In this document: positions 14,002 through 23,406 of the stretch, piece after piece | Numbering within the stretch: the first letter of the stretch is position 1 | Layout: the number at the start of each line of letters is the position of its first letter | DNA from: Paenibacillus_AP thailandensis | GTDB taxonomy: Bacteria > Bacillota > Bacilli > Paenibacillales > Paenibacillaceae | NCBI RefSeq assembly: GCF_042685365.1 | Contig: NZ_JBHUMY010000016.1 | Span: forward strand, 62,001-126,000 | Direction: 5' to 3' | Length of the DNA stretch: 64,000 nt | Translations under genes and position numbers: made by a program | The notes under the pieces: model-generated | Databases searched by the model: none | What the model saw: the letters and a program-made list of their open reading frames with translations, nothing else | What the model was told of the DNA's origin: nothing

Positions 14002-15123
14002 TCATACGAAACGGAAAGGCTCCGTATTCACCGATGAGGCTTGCGCGGCCGTGCTATAATTCTTTTCCGCAAGACGGGCATTTAACCATTCGGCCACTTT
14101 CGCTTTCATGATTTTCTCCGCGTTGTGCCCCGGATCGATGATCGCGAATCCCGCTTCGACAGCGTCAACCGCCGTATGGTAATCGATATCGCCCGTAATC
14201 AGAACGTCGGCGCCGGCGAACATCGCGTGACGGACGTAACGGGCGCCAGATCCGCCAAGAACGGCGGCCTTGCGAATCATCCGGTCCTTGTGGCCGACGA
14301 CGCGCAGCGCCGGCACGTCAAACGCTTGCTTGACCCGCTCGCACAGCTCGCCGAGCGTGACCGGCTCCGTCAGCTTGCCTACCCGGCCCAGTCCGAAGGA
14401 GCGGCCCTTCAGATCGACGGGATACAGATCGTAGGCGACCTCTTCGTACGGATGCGCCTTCAGCATCGCCTGAATCACTTTGCGGTGGATGCTGTGGGGA
14501 ACAATCGTTTCGATACGGATCTCCTCGACCCGCTCCAGCTGACCCGGCTTGCCGATAAACGGATCGGTGCCTTCGCCGGGAAGAAAAGTGCCTTCGCCCG
14601 CCGTATTAAAGCTGCAGTGGCTGTAGCTGCCGATTTGTCCGGCTCCCGCACGGAATACGGCCTGCAGCACTTGCTCGTGATGCGGCCGGGGTACGAACAC
14701 GGCCAGTTTATATAGCTTATCCGTATGAACCTCTTCCAGCGAATCGCGGCCGTCGGCCTGAATCCCGACGAGGTCGGCCATCCAATCGTTCATGCCGCCG
14801 TCCGCCGTATCCAGGTTCGTATGCGAAATGTAGACGGCGATGTCGTGCTTGATCAGCTTCTCGTACAGCCGTCCCGCCGGGGTAGACGTATCCAGCTTGG
14901 CAAGCGGCCGGTAGATGATCGCGTGATGCGCGATAATGAGATCGGCGCCGGCGGCTATCGCTTCGTCGGCGACCGCTTCCGTAACGTCAAGCGCGACCAT
15001 GATCTTCTTCACTTCTTTGTTTAACGTTCCAAGCTGCAAGCCGATTTTATCGTTTTCGACCGCATAATGCTTGGGGGCGAGCTGCTCCATCAGCTGGATT
15101 ACCGTTTGTCCGTTTGCAAACAA
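14002..15123 (-). CDS. yqfO: Nif3-like dinuclear metal centre protein (YqfO family)
   Basis: A 373-residue Nif3/GTP cyclohydrolase I type 2-like protein that forms hexamers with a two-metal centre. Metal-ligand segments are visible at both ends: LIIAHHAIIYRPL and SHTNLDTADGG in the N-terminal half, GDIDYHTAVDA and DPGHNAEKIM in the C-terminal half. Between them (about residues 130-235) is the PII-like insert (KLAVFVPRPHHEQVLQAVF) found in YqfO. The TTG start at 15123 has GAGGAGG seven bases upstream and lies inside the trmK coding end, overlapping by 25 bases. The trmK-yqfO order is as in B. subtilis. The biochemical role of the family is unsettled. Confidence 0.92.
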   Translation of the reverse strand: MFANGQTVIQLMEQLAPKHYAVENDKIGLQLGTLNKEVKKIMVALDVTEAVADEAIAAGADLIIAHHAIIYRPLAKLDTSTPAGRLYEKLIKHDIAVYISHTNLDTADGGMNDWMADLVGIQADGRDSLEEVHTDKLYKLAVFVPRPHHEQVLQAVFRAGAGQIGSYSHCSFNTAGEGTFLPGEGTDPFIGKPGQLERVEEIRIETIVPHSIHRKVIQAMLKAHPYEEVAYDLYPVDLKGRSFGLGRVGKLTEPVTLGELCERVKQAFDVPALRVVGHKDRMIRKAAVLGGSGARYVRHAMFAGADVLITGDIDYHTAVDAVEAGFAIIDPGHNAEKIMKAKVAEWLNARLAEKNYSTAAQASSVNTEPFRFV

Positions 15124-15872
15124 CGCAATACCTCCTCGATCGCGGCGATTTCGCTTTTGAGCGCCGCAAGCTTTTTGCCGGCTTCGGGGAGCTCGGACTG
15201 CGAAAGCTGCTCCGCGATCCGGTTCATCTTTTTAAGCTCGGAATTCCACTTTTTAAAAAAGACTTCGTTGGGGGAACGCAGCAAATAAGGGCCCATCTTC
15301 ATGACGACTGACGATAAAAGCGGTTCGGCAACTTGGGCTCCAAGCCATTCGCGGTCGTACAGCTTCCGTCCGTCCGGATGCGAACCTCCGTTTTTTGCCG
15401 CGTGCAATATTTCGTATATTTTCCCGTCTTCCTCCAATATGCGTTCCGCGAGTAAAGCGAACTCCCGGCGAAGCAGCCATTCCCTTACGAGCTCCTCCCC
15501 GATGTTCGGCTGAAGGACAAGCTCCTTTACGCCCTCCAGCTTCCCATCCCGATAGCCGGCTTCGAGAATGTCCCGCATCAAAGCGCCGCCCATGCCGGCG
15601 ATCGTCACCGTATCCGTTTCGTTCGGCCCGATAACCGACAACCCGTCTCCTTGCCTGACGTCGATTCGCTGCGCGAGTCCAGCTGCGGCAACCTGCTTAC
15701 GCGCCGCAAGAAGAGGACCTTGATTGAGCTCGCCTGCGATAGCCGACGGAGCTTTACCCGATTGTACGAGAAAAGCCGGCAGCAGCGCATGGTCGGAGCC
15801 GATATCCGCCACCCGGTTGCCGGGCGTAACGAATTCGGCGATCGCCTGCAGCCGGTTCGATAATTTCAACAT
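15099..15872 (-). CDS. trmK: tRNA (adenine(22)-N(1))-methyltransferase TrmK
   Basis: TrmK (YqfN) methylates N1 of adenine 22 in tRNA with S-adenosylmethionine. The 257-residue protein has the Rossmann SAM-binding start GNRVADIGSDHALLPAFLV, then VTIAGMGGALMRDIL and LVLQPNIGEELVREWL, followed by a C-terminal coiled-coil tail (WNSELKKMNRIAEQLSQSE) typical of the family. The frame is open further upstream, but the real start is the ATG at 15872, one base inside the preceding stop codon (TAATG). It is cotranscribed with the DUF2157 gene and yqfO. Confidence 0.92.
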   Translation of the reverse strand: MLKLSNRLQAIAEFVTPGNRVADIGSDHALLPAFLVQSGKAPSAIAGELNQGPLLAARKQVAAAGLAQRIDVRQGDGLSVIGPNETDTVTIAGMGGALMRDILEAGYRDGKLEGVKELVLQPNIGEELVREWLLRREFALLAERILEEDGKIYEILHAAKNGGSHPDGRKLYDREWLGAQVAEPLLSSVVMKMGPYLLRSPNEVFFKKWNSELKKMNRIAEQLSQSELPEAGKKLAALKSEIAAIEEVLRCLQTDKR

Positions 15873-16714
15873 TACGCAACCCACACCATCCATTGTTTTC
15901 GTAGATAAAACAGCAAGCCGCCTGCAACGCCGATTTTCGCCAGCAATTGAAGCTGAATCCATGCCGTTTCGCCCATAAATAACATTTGATACACTTCCGG
16001 CATAAACCATAACACGGCGCATGTTACGAACAACACTGCCGACACCGCCTTCGCGAAGCGGTGCATAAACCAGGTGGCCCACCCGAACAGCAAGCTGACC
16101 GGCAGCCAGAATAGCTGCGTTTCGTACCAAGCGGCTTCCGGCAAGTACCTGGCCAGAACCGTTGCATACACGAACGAGAGCGTTAGCCAACCGCACAGAT
16201 GGACGATCGGTATGCGGGCCATAATGCCGTAGACGATCCAAAATACCGCACAGAGGAGGATCAGGCCGGTCTGATATCCCCATTCCTCCAGATTGTGGAT
16301 CCCCAGCATGTAAGATCCGCCGCCCACCAAGACGAGCATGGCAATCCCGATCAAGCTAAGCCCCATCGCTTCCTGTCTCACCCGGATCCGTCGGCCCAGC
16401 CATAGCAAAGCCGCAACGGCAACGAGGACGACCGCTATTTGCAATACAGGATGAAAAGCGTTAAAATAAAGCACAACAAAGGAAATTAAGGTAAAAATTC
16501 CAATTGTAAACAACCATTGTTTGCCGGTAGCCTTCTGCACGGCGGACAACGCTTTGCCAAACGACAACGGAGACGACTCGTCCGTTGAAGCTTCCAGATC
16601 CTCCGGCTTGGCATACAAGTTGAACAGAAAATCACAATATTGCTCGGGCAGCAGCTTGTTCCGCCGCCAATGGGCAATTTCTCGTACAATGATTTGCCTG
16701 CGCTCTTCATTCAT
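15872..16714 (-). CDS. DUF2157-like polytopic membrane protein
   Basis: A 280-residue protein with a soluble N-terminal part (residues 1-65, starting MNEERRQIIVREIAHWRRNK) and about eight membrane helices after it, including WLFTIGIFTLISFVVLYF. The architecture matches DUF2157 proteins of unknown function. It occupies the place between rpoD and trmK where, as I recall, B. subtilis carries cccA (cytochrome c550). Its stop is fused to the trmK start (TAATG), so it is the first gene of a three-gene unit with trmK and yqfO. Confidence 0.75.
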   Translation of the reverse strand: MNEERRQIIVREIAHWRRNKLLPEQYCDFLFNLYAKPEDLEASTDESSPLSFGKALSAVQKATGKQWLFTIGIFTLISFVVLYFNAFHPVLQIAVVLVAVAALLWLGRRIRVRQEAMGLSLIGIAMLVLVGGGSYMLGIHNLEEWGYQTGLILLCAVFWIVYGIMARIPIVHLCGWLTLSFVYATVLARYLPEAAWYETQLFWLPVSLLFGWATWFMHRFAKAVSAVLFVTCAVLWFMPEVYQMLFMGETAWIQLQLLAKIGVAGGLLFYLRKQWMVWVA

Positions 16715-16782
16715 GGCTTTATCGTTTCCTTATCGCTTGATTTGATCAAACCTCTAACCACGGCCTTTTCGAGTGTTGCGGG

Positions 16783-16817
16783 AAACAAAAGACCTTTGCT
16801 GCAGACGCAGAAAGGTC
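16783..16817 (-). terminator. Terminator after rpoD
   Basis: On the minus strand GACCTTT (16817-16811) pairs with AAAGGTC (16797-16791), followed by TTTTGTTTC. It lies 15 bases after the rpoD stop and closes the dnaG-rpoD unit. Confidence 0.8.
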
Positions 16818-16832
16818 CCTAATCGTACAGCT

Positions 16833-17966
16833 TTATTCAAGAAAATCTTTCAGCCGTTTGCTGCGGCTCGGATGGCGGAGCTTCCGGAGCGCTTTCGCTT
16901 CGATCTGGCGGATCCGCTCGCGCGTAACGCCAAATACTTTGCCAACTTCCTCAAGGGTGCGAGTCCTTCCGTCGTCCAAGCCAAAACGGAGTCTAAGAAC
17001 GTTCTCCTCCCGCTCGGTCAACGTGTCCAGCACGTCCTCCAGCTGTTCCTTCAGCAGCTCGTATGCGGCCGCGTCCGCCGGCGCCAGCGCTTCCTGGTCT
17101 TCGATGAAGTCGCCAAGATGCGAATCGTCCTCTTCGCCGATCGGCGTTTCGAGAGAAACGGGCTCCTGTGCGATCTTCATGATCTCTCTTACTTTATCCG
17201 TGCTGAGCTCCATCTCTGCCGCGATTTCCTCCGGCGTTGGTTCGCGCCCGAGTTCCTGAAGCAGCTGCCTGGAAACGCGAATCAGCTTGTTGATCGTCTC
17301 GACCATATGAACCGGGATCCGAATCGTGCGCGCTTGGTCGGCAATCGCCCGCGTAATCGCTTGGCGAATCCACCAGGTGGCGTACGTGCTAAATTTAAAC
17401 CCTTTGGATTGGTCAAACTTTTCAACCGCTTTAATCAGGCCCATGTTGCCCTCTTGAATCAAATCGAGGAACAGCATGCCGCGGCCGACATACCGTTTCG
17501 CGATGCTGACGACGAGCCGAAGATTCGCTTCCGCCAGACGGCGTTTCGCCTCTTCGTCGCCGTTCTCGATCCGTTTCGCCAGTTCTACCTCGTCATCCGC
17601 CGATAGGAGCGGCACGCGTCCGATTTCCTTCAAATACATTCGGACGGGGTCGTTAATTTTGATGCCGGGAGGCAGAGACAAGTCGTCATCAAAATTAAAT
17701 TCGTCCGAATCCCGATCGGCGTCGTCGTTGCCCCCGCCAAGCGGGTTATTGTCGTCATCGTTTTCGTTTACCACTTCAATTCCCAAATCGTCCAGCTGTT
17801 CAAAAAACTCGTCGATTTGCTCCGGATCCTGATCGAACGGCGCCAGCTTCTCCATAATCTCTTTATAAGTTAAGGAGGACCTTTTTTTGCCTTGCTCAAT
17901 TAATTGATCCTTCACCTGATCCAGCTTTTGTTCGGCATCCAGTTCTGTACGCTGATCATTCGCCAT
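16833..17966 (-). CDS. rpoD: RNA polymerase primary sigma factor SigA (RpoD)
   Basis: The housekeeping sigma factor, which directs RNA polymerase to -35/-10 promoters. At 377 residues it is the size of Bacillus SigA. Region 1.1 is at the start, an acidic spacer follows (VVNENDDDNN), region 2 includes FKFSTYATWWIRQAITRAI, and region 4 has the HTH VGKVFGVTRERIRQIEAKAL near the C-terminus. A run of ribosome-site-like GGGAGGAGGGAG precedes the ATG. It follows dnaG by 18 bases, the classic dnaG-rpoD pair. Confidence 0.98.
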   Translation of the reverse strand: MANDQRTELDAEQKLDQVKDQLIEQGKKRSSLTYKEIMEKLAPFDQDPEQIDEFFEQLDDLGIEVVNENDDDNNPLGGGNDDADRDSDEFNFDDDLSLPPGIKINDPVRMYLKEIGRVPLLSADDEVELAKRIENGDEEAKRRLAEANLRLVVSIAKRYVGRGMLFLDLIQEGNMGLIKAVEKFDQSKGFKFSTYATWWIRQAITRAIADQARTIRIPVHMVETINKLIRVSRQLLQELGREPTPEEIAAEMELSTDKVREIMKIAQEPVSLETPIGEEDDSHLGDFIEDQEALAPADAAAYELLKEQLEDVLDTLTEREENVLRLRFGLDDGRTRTLEEVGKVFGVTRERIRQIEAKALRKLRHPSRSKRLKDFLE

Positions 17967-17984
17967 ACTCCGACTCCCTCCTCC

Positions 17985-19835
17985 CTAGATCCGATCATCC
18001 GGTCGACCTTTTAGTTGTCTCTCTAGGGTTATAATCTCACTTGCAATTTGTGCCGCCAATATAATCTCTCCGGACCGTTCCGCCCGCATCATCTCTTCCC
18101 GTTTCCGTTCGATTTCCTTGTAACGCGGCACTTTTCGAATATCTTCGATATCCGCGGAAAGAATTTCTTCGTCGAAAGGAAAATCGCCGTTCATGAGAAG
18201 GATGGAAGCAGCCGTCCGTTCCAATCGTTCATCCTGCAATGTCGCGATAAACCGGCCGGCATCCGGATCAAAGCCCTGCGCGTAATAAGCGTATAAATAA
18301 GCAGCGAGCGCTGCATGATCCTCTATATTAAATGACTCTCCAAGCCGTTCATGAACGATCTGGGCAACATCCCGATCCTTCATCATGACATGAAGCAGCC
18401 GCCGTTCCACGTTGGCGTATGCGGGCAAAGGCATCGGCGCTCCTGTTGTACGGCGTTTTTCATTCCTACCATTATTCCACGAAATATCGTTATTATCCCT
18501 TTGGGGGCGCTTTTTTTGCAGCTCCTCCCTCATTTGAAACGAATCCTGCTTCAACGTCTGGAGATCGATATCGAATTCGCGGGACAATTCTTGAAGGTAT
18601 ACTTCCCTTTCGATGGACGAATCGAGCTCCGCTACGATGCGCACCGCCTCGAGAAGATAGTTCTTCCTTCCCTCTTCTGTTAGCAGTATATGGTTTTTTC
18701 TTGAATATATAAGCTTAAATTTTGTAGCGGACACAGGTTGACCGATCGCTTCGCGCACAAACGCCTCAGGACCGTATTCGCCGATATATTCGTCGGGGTC
18801 TTTGCCCTTCGGCAGCATGGACACCATTACCTTCAGCCCGGCTTTCTCCAGCATGGCGATCGACTTCAGCGCGGCGGATTGTCCGGCGTCGTCGCCATCG
18901 TAACAAACGATCACTTCGTTCGCTTGGCGGGCAAGCACCTGACAATGTTCGTCCGTCAATGCCGTGCCCATCGTCGCTACGCCGTTATGAATCCCTGCGT
19001 ACCATGCTTTAATGACGTCCATATACCCTTCGAATAAAACAACCTGTTTCGTTTTGCGGATAGAGGGCCTCGCTTGGTGCAAATTGTACAATGTGCGGCT
19101 TTTGGCAAACAGCTTCGTTTCCGGCGAATTCAAATATTTCGGCTGTCCCTCTCCGATTACCCGTCCGGCGAAAGCGGTCGCTTTGCCGTCCCGGTCGCGG
19201 ATCGGAAACATAATTCGGCTGCGGAACCGGTCCACGTAGCCGCTCCCGTCGTTTTTTGCCGAAAGCAGTCCCGCCCTTTCAAGGAGCGAAGGATCGAATT
19301 GCCTAGCCGTCAAAAAACGGGCCAGCGTATCCCATTGCGGCGGAGCGTAACCGATCATAAACTGATCGATCAGCTTGTCGCTTACCCCTCTTTCCCGCAA
19401 ATAACGGAGAGCCTCGGCACCATGCGTCGTATTCATGAGCAAATAATGATACCATTTCGCCGACAGCTCGTGGGCTTCGACCATCTTCAAACGCTCCGTC
19501 TCCGCCTCGGACCGCCTGCCGCCTTCCGAATCGGACCAAGTGACGGGAATGCCCGCTTCCTCGGCCAATACGCGCACCGCTTCGGGAAACGAATAGCCTT
19601 CGATCTCTTCGATGAAACGGATCACGTTGCCGGTCTTGCCGCAGCCGTAGCAATGGAAAATTTGAAGCTCCGGCGTGACCGTAAAGGAAGGCGTCTTCTC
19701 GGAATGAAAAGGACACAAGCCTTTCATGTACTTGCCGTTCTTCGTAAGATGAACGTATTTTCCGACCGTCTCGACGATGTCATGCTTGCGTCTGACCGCT
19801 TCAATGACCTCTTCCGGTATTCTGCCGTTTGTCAA
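17985..19835 (-). CDS. dnaG: DNA primase DnaG
   Basis: DnaG makes RNA primers for DNA replication at the fork with the replicative helicase. The 616-residue protein has the N-terminal zinc-binding motif GLCPFHSEKTPSF with FHCYGCGKTGN (residues about 39-65). The toprim core is visible (VVLFEGYMDVIKAW; IVCYDGDDAGQSAAL), followed by a C-terminal helicase-interaction domain. The start is a TTG at 19835 with AGGTGA upstream; the following residues match the family start. It sits between yqxD (44 bases upstream) and rpoD. Confidence 0.97.
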   Translation of the reverse strand: MTNGRIPEEVIEAVRRKHDIVETVGKYVHLTKNGKYMKGLCPFHSEKTPSFTVTPELQIFHCYGCGKTGNVIRFIEEIEGYSFPEAVRVLAEEAGIPVTWSDSEGGRRSEAETERLKMVEAHELSAKWYHYLLMNTTHGAEALRYLRERGVSDKLIDQFMIGYAPPQWDTLARFLTARQFDPSLLERAGLLSAKNDGSGYVDRFRSRIMFPIRDRDGKATAFAGRVIGEGQPKYLNSPETKLFAKSRTLYNLHQARPSIRKTKQVVLFEGYMDVIKAWYAGIHNGVATMGTALTDEHCQVLARQANEVIVCYDGDDAGQSAALKSIAMLEKAGLKVMVSMLPKGKDPDEYIGEYGPEAFVREAIGQPVSATKFKLIYSRKNHILLTEEGRKNYLLEAVRIVAELDSSIEREVYLQELSREFDIDLQTLKQDSFQMREELQKKRPQRDNNDISWNNGRNEKRRTTGAPMPLPAYANVERRLLHVMMKDRDVAQIVHERLGESFNIEDHAALAAYLYAYYAQGFDPDAGRFIATLQDERLERTAASILLMNGDFPFDEEILSADIEDIRKVPRYKEIERKREEMMRAERSGEIILAAQIASEIITLERQLKGRPDDRI

Positions 19836-19879
19836 TCGTTCATCACCTTCTATGAGCTTTGCCTGGCAGCGTCTAATAA

Positions 19880-20356
19880 TTATTCGCTGTTTTTCACGCT
19901 TCTCCTGCTCGGATCCAAAAGTTTTGTCAGGTTTTGTTGAAATCGTTCCCTGTCACCAGACCCCATTGCCTTCGGTCCTTTAGTCCTGCCCCCGGCACGC
20001 CGTCTTTTTGCATGCTCGTGGCGGCGTTCGAGCATATAGCCGATCGCCTCCTGCGTGTACAATTCGCCGCGCGGGGACAGCACTTCGGCTCCTTTGGAAA
20101 GCGCGAGTGTTGCGAGCCCCAAATCTTGCGTCACGACGATATCGTTCTTGCCGACCAGATTGGCGATATACAAATCGACCGCATCGCGGCCCGGGTCGAT
20201 TTGCACGACCTGCACGCCTTCCGAGGAATGAAGCCGGTGATCGTAGGAGGAAACCATAACGACGGGCACGCCGAAAGCCCGCCCCGTCTCGGCAATTTCC
20301 GCCTTGACCGGACAAGCGTCGCCGTCCACGACAATCGACCGTTCCTTCCGCATCAT
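19880..20356 (-). CDS. yqxD: YaiI/YqxD family protein (UPF0178)
   Basis: A 158-residue cytoplasmic protein of the YaiI/UPF0178 family. The family signature IVVDGDACPVKAEI is at the N-terminus and DIVVTQDLGLATLALSKGAE in the middle, a PIN-like arrangement of acidic residues; a basic tail (HAKRRRAGGRTKGPK) follows. The position directly before dnaG is the same as in B. subtilis. The biochemical function is not established. Confidence 0.93.
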   Translation of the reverse strand: MMRKERSIVVDGDACPVKAEIAETGRAFGVPVVMVSSYDHRLHSSEGVQVVQIDPGRDAVDLYIANLVGKNDIVVTQDLGLATLALSKGAEVLSPRGELYTQEAIGYMLERRHEHAKRRRAGGRTKGPKAMGSGDRERFQQNLTKLLDPSRRSVKNSE

Positions 20357-20443
20357 GTCCGATCACGCTCGATTCTGTACGAATACTATAATATACGCCA
20401 AGCCGGCATAAAATCCTTCCGCCCCCGGCTATCCGCTCGGCGG

Positions 20444-21259
20444 TCAGCCGGAGCGGATATAGCTCATGATCAGGCTGGCCGTTTCTTCCACGGCCCGGTG
20501 CGACACGTCAATGACATGGCAGCCGAGACGGTCCATGATCGACTCGGCGTATTTCAGCTCGCTTAAAATGCGGTTTTCCGTCGCATAAGCGGCATTGTCG
20601 GGCAGCCCTAATGCCTTAAGCCTTTCCTTGCGGATAATATTCAGATAAGGAACCCCGATCGTGAGGCCGATAATTTTATTGCTCGGAATGCGGAACAATT
20701 CTTCCGGCGGCTTGATTTCCGGCACCAGCGGAACGTTCGCCACCTTGTACTTCTGATGGGCCAAGTACATGGAGAGCGGCGTTTTGGAGGTGCGGGACAC
20801 GCCGATCAGAACGATATCGGCCTTCAGCACGCCCGAAGAATCTTTGGCGTCGTCGTAACGAACCGCAAACTCGACCGCCTCCACTTTGCGGAAATAATCT
20901 TCGTCCAGTACGTGATTAAGACCGGGCTCGTCCCGGGATTTGCGTCCCGTCTGCTTCTCGAGGCTTTCGATCAGCGGCCCGAGCAGGTCGATCGCCGTAA
21001 CGCCGTTTGCATCCGCCAGCCGCCGCATATTTTCTCTAAGCTCGGGAATGACGAGCGTGTACAGAATGATGCCGTTATGCTCCTTGGCTTGGCGGATGAC
21101 CTGCTCCAGCGCGGGCTTATCGGTAATAAAAGGCGCCCTGCGAATGCTCGTATGAACCGGATGAAACTGGGCGACGGCCGCCCGTACGACCAGCTCCCCC
21201 GTATCGCCCGCGGCATCCGAAGCGACGTAAATCGTAATGTCCGGAACTGTAGGATACAT
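20444..21259 (-). CDS. yqfL: Pyruvate, phosphate dikinase/PEP synthase regulatory protein (YqfL, DUF299)
   Basis: A DUF299 protein. Family members are bifunctional ADP-dependent kinases and phosphorylases that switch pyruvate phosphate dikinase or PEP synthetase off and on. In B. subtilis YqfL acts with the repressor CcpN. The P-loop-like VLIGVSRTSKTPLSMYLA and the opening YVASDAAGDTGELV are diagnostic. The ATG at 21259 is preferred because GGAGG is eight bases away; another ATG lies two codons earlier. About 271 residues. It stands between glyS (65 bases upstream) and yqxD; no ccpN lies beside it. Confidence 0.92.
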   Translation of the reverse strand: MYPTVPDITIYVASDAAGDTGELVVRAAVAQFHPVHTSIRRAPFITDKPALEQVIRQAKEHNGIILYTLVIPELRENMRRLADANGVTAIDLLGPLIESLEKQTGRKSRDEPGLNHVLDEDYFRKVEAVEFAVRYDDAKDSSGVLKADIVLIGVSRTSKTPLSMYLAHQKYKVANVPLVPEIKPPEELFRIPSNKIIGLTIGVPYLNIIRKERLKALGLPDNAAYATENRILSELKYAESIMDRLGCHVIDVSHRAVEETASLIMSYIRSG

Positions 21260-21324
21260 CGGCATCTCCTCCCGTTCTTCTTTCGCGAAGACTGACGAAG
21301 ACGAATGGCGCTCGTATTAACGCG

Positions 21325-23406
21325 TTACCAGACCAGCTTCGAGAAATCGGCGATGCGCGTAATATCCCCCGCTATCGCCTTAAGCGCCGCAAGACGGTTG
21401 GCCCGCACCTTCTCATCCTCCGCCATGACCATAACGGCGTCGAAGTAAGCGTTGATCGGCTCCTTCAACCCTGCCAATATCGCCAGCGCGCCTTTGACGT
21501 CGCCTTCCTCCAGCGATTTGCCGGCGCCTTCGTGCGCCTTCTGCCACGCTTCGTAGAGATCATGCTCCGCGCGCTCGGCGAATAGCGAAGGATCGACGGT
21601 CGAAGTCGTCGCTTTGGCCGCCAGATTGCATACGCGCGTAAACGCGTCTACCGCCGGTTTCGCCTCAGCGCGCTGATCCCCCGACGTCCAGCCGTTAACG
21701 GCAAGCGCGCGCTCCACCGTCAGAAGCAAATCGTCGAAGCCGGAAGCCATAACGGCGTCCACAACGTCGTAACGGTTCGCTTGCTCGGTTAATACATTTT
21801 TTACCCGTAGAGCGAAGAAATCATTCAAGTCTTTGCGAATTTCGTCCGCGGAGCGCTTCATATTCCGCTGTTCGTGGACGGCAAGCGAAGCGTCGAACAG
21901 CTCCGTCAATCCGGCCTTCAGCCCGTGCGCCAGCATAATTTGCACAATGCCCGACGCTTGGCGGCGCAGCGCGTAAGGATCCTGCGAGCCCGTCGGCACG
22001 ATGCCGATCGAGAAGCAGCCGACAATCGTATCGATTTTGTCAGCCAGGCTTACGATCGCCCCCGTCAGAGAGGCGGGCGCCCGGTCGCCTGCATGCCGCG
22101 GCTGGTAATGCTCGTTGATCGCCCGCGCTACGATCTCTTTCTCGCCGGCTTTCCGCGCGTAATCTTCACCCATGATGCCCTGCAGCTCCGGGAATTCGTA
22201 TACCATCTGGGTAACGAGATCGAACTTGCAAATGTCCGCCGTACGGCTCACCGCTTCGGCCGTTTCCTTGTCCGCTCCAAGCAAGGCGGCGATGGAATCG
22301 GCCGTATGCCGAACGCGGCGCACCTTGTCGGCCACCGTGCCGAGCTCTTCATGATACACGATCGACTCCAGCTTAGCCAGCGCGTCCCCGATTTTCAATT
22401 TCTGGTCTTCGGCATAGAAAAACTTCGCGTCCGACAAACGCGCCCGGAGCACTTTCTCGTTGCCTTTGGCGACAACGTCGATCGACGTGCGGTCGCCGTT
22501 TCGCACCGTTACGAAATAAGGCTGAAGCTCGCCTTTCTGGTCCAGCACCGGGAAGTAGCGCTGATGCTCGCGCATCGACGTAATGAGCACCTCCTGCGGG
22601 ATATGCAGGAACGATTCGTCGAAGGTGCCGAACAAGACGTTCGGATACTCGACAAGGAACAATACTTCCTCCAGCAAATCTTCCTTGATCGCGATGTCCC
22701 AGCCCCGTTCTTCGGCCAGCGCCTTAATCTGGGACACGATCAGCCGCTCTCGCTCTTCAACGTCTACGATGACGTGCTGGTCGCGGAGACGCTCCTTGTA
22801 TTCCGCCGGCGACGCCACGACGGTCTCGGATCCCAGGAAGCGATGACCGCGCGACACGTTGCCGCTTTGTACTCCGGCCAGCTCCAGCGGCACGATATCC
22901 GTTCCGAACAAAGCGACCAGCCAGCGGATCGGACGGACGAAGCGGAGCTCGTGGCTGCCCCATCGCATGTTTTTCGGAAAGGTCATCGACGTTATAATAT
23001 TCGTCAGCCCTTCCGTCAATACGTCCGCCGTATGCGTTCCGACACTGCTTTTATTCGCATAGACGTATTCGACCCCGGCCAGCTCCTGAAAATACAGCTG
23101 CGAAGGCTCCACGCCCTGGCTTTTCGCGAAGCCTAACGCCGCTTTCGTCCATTCGCCGTTTTCGTTCTGGGCGATTTTGCGGGAAGGTCCCTTCACTTGT
23201 TCGCTCACGTCCGCCTGCTTCTCCTCGACCGCCTCGACTAGCACCGACAGGCGGCGCGGCGTGGCGTAAGCGTGTACGGCTCCGAACCCGATCCGGGAAT
23301 CCGTCAGCCATTTCTCCGTTTTATCCTTCAGCTGGTTCATGGCCGCGCGCACGAAACGGGCGGGCACTTCCTCCAGACCGATTTCCAGCAGCAAATCTTT
23401 AGCCAT
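21325..23406 (-). CDS. glyS: Glycyl-tRNA synthetase beta subunit
   Basis: The 693-residue beta chain of the bacterial alpha2-beta2 glycyl-tRNA synthetase. The start MAKDLLLEIGLEEVPARFV and the central IPQEVLITSMREHQRYFPV are typical, and the C-terminal anticodon-binding-like domain is complete. It overlaps glyQ by eight bases (23399-23406), so the two subunits are translationally coupled and under the same T-box control. Confidence 0.97.
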   Translation of the reverse strand: MAKDLLLEIGLEEVPARFVRAAMNQLKDKTEKWLTDSRIGFGAVHAYATPRRLSVLVEAVEEKQADVSEQVKGPSRKIAQNENGEWTKAALGFAKSQGVEPSQLYFQELAGVEYVYANKSSVGTHTADVLTEGLTNIITSMTFPKNMRWGSHELRFVRPIRWLVALFGTDIVPLELAGVQSGNVSRGHRFLGSETVVASPAEYKERLRDQHVIVDVEERERLIVSQIKALAEERGWDIAIKEDLLEEVLFLVEYPNVLFGTFDESFLHIPQEVLITSMREHQRYFPVLDQKGELQPYFVTVRNGDRTSIDVVAKGNEKVLRARLSDAKFFYAEDQKLKIGDALAKLESIVYHEELGTVADKVRRVRHTADSIAALLGADKETAEAVSRTADICKFDLVTQMVYEFPELQGIMGEDYARKAGEKEIVARAINEHYQPRHAGDRAPASLTGAIVSLADKIDTIVGCFSIGIVPTGSQDPYALRRQASGIVQIMLAHGLKAGLTELFDASLAVHEQRNMKRSADEIRKDLNDFFALRVKNVLTEQANRYDVVDAVMASGFDDLLLTVERALAVNGWTSGDQRAEAKPAVDAFTRVCNLAAKATTSTVDPSLFAERAEHDLYEAWQKAHEGAGKSLEEGDVKGALAILAGLKEPINAYFDAVMVMAEDEKVRANRLAALKAIAGDITRIADFSKLVW

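Noticed and set aside
20430..20459. TATCCGCTC/GAGCGGATA stem at the yqfL stop as a terminator
   Set aside because: The stem is real, but no T-run follows on the minus strand.
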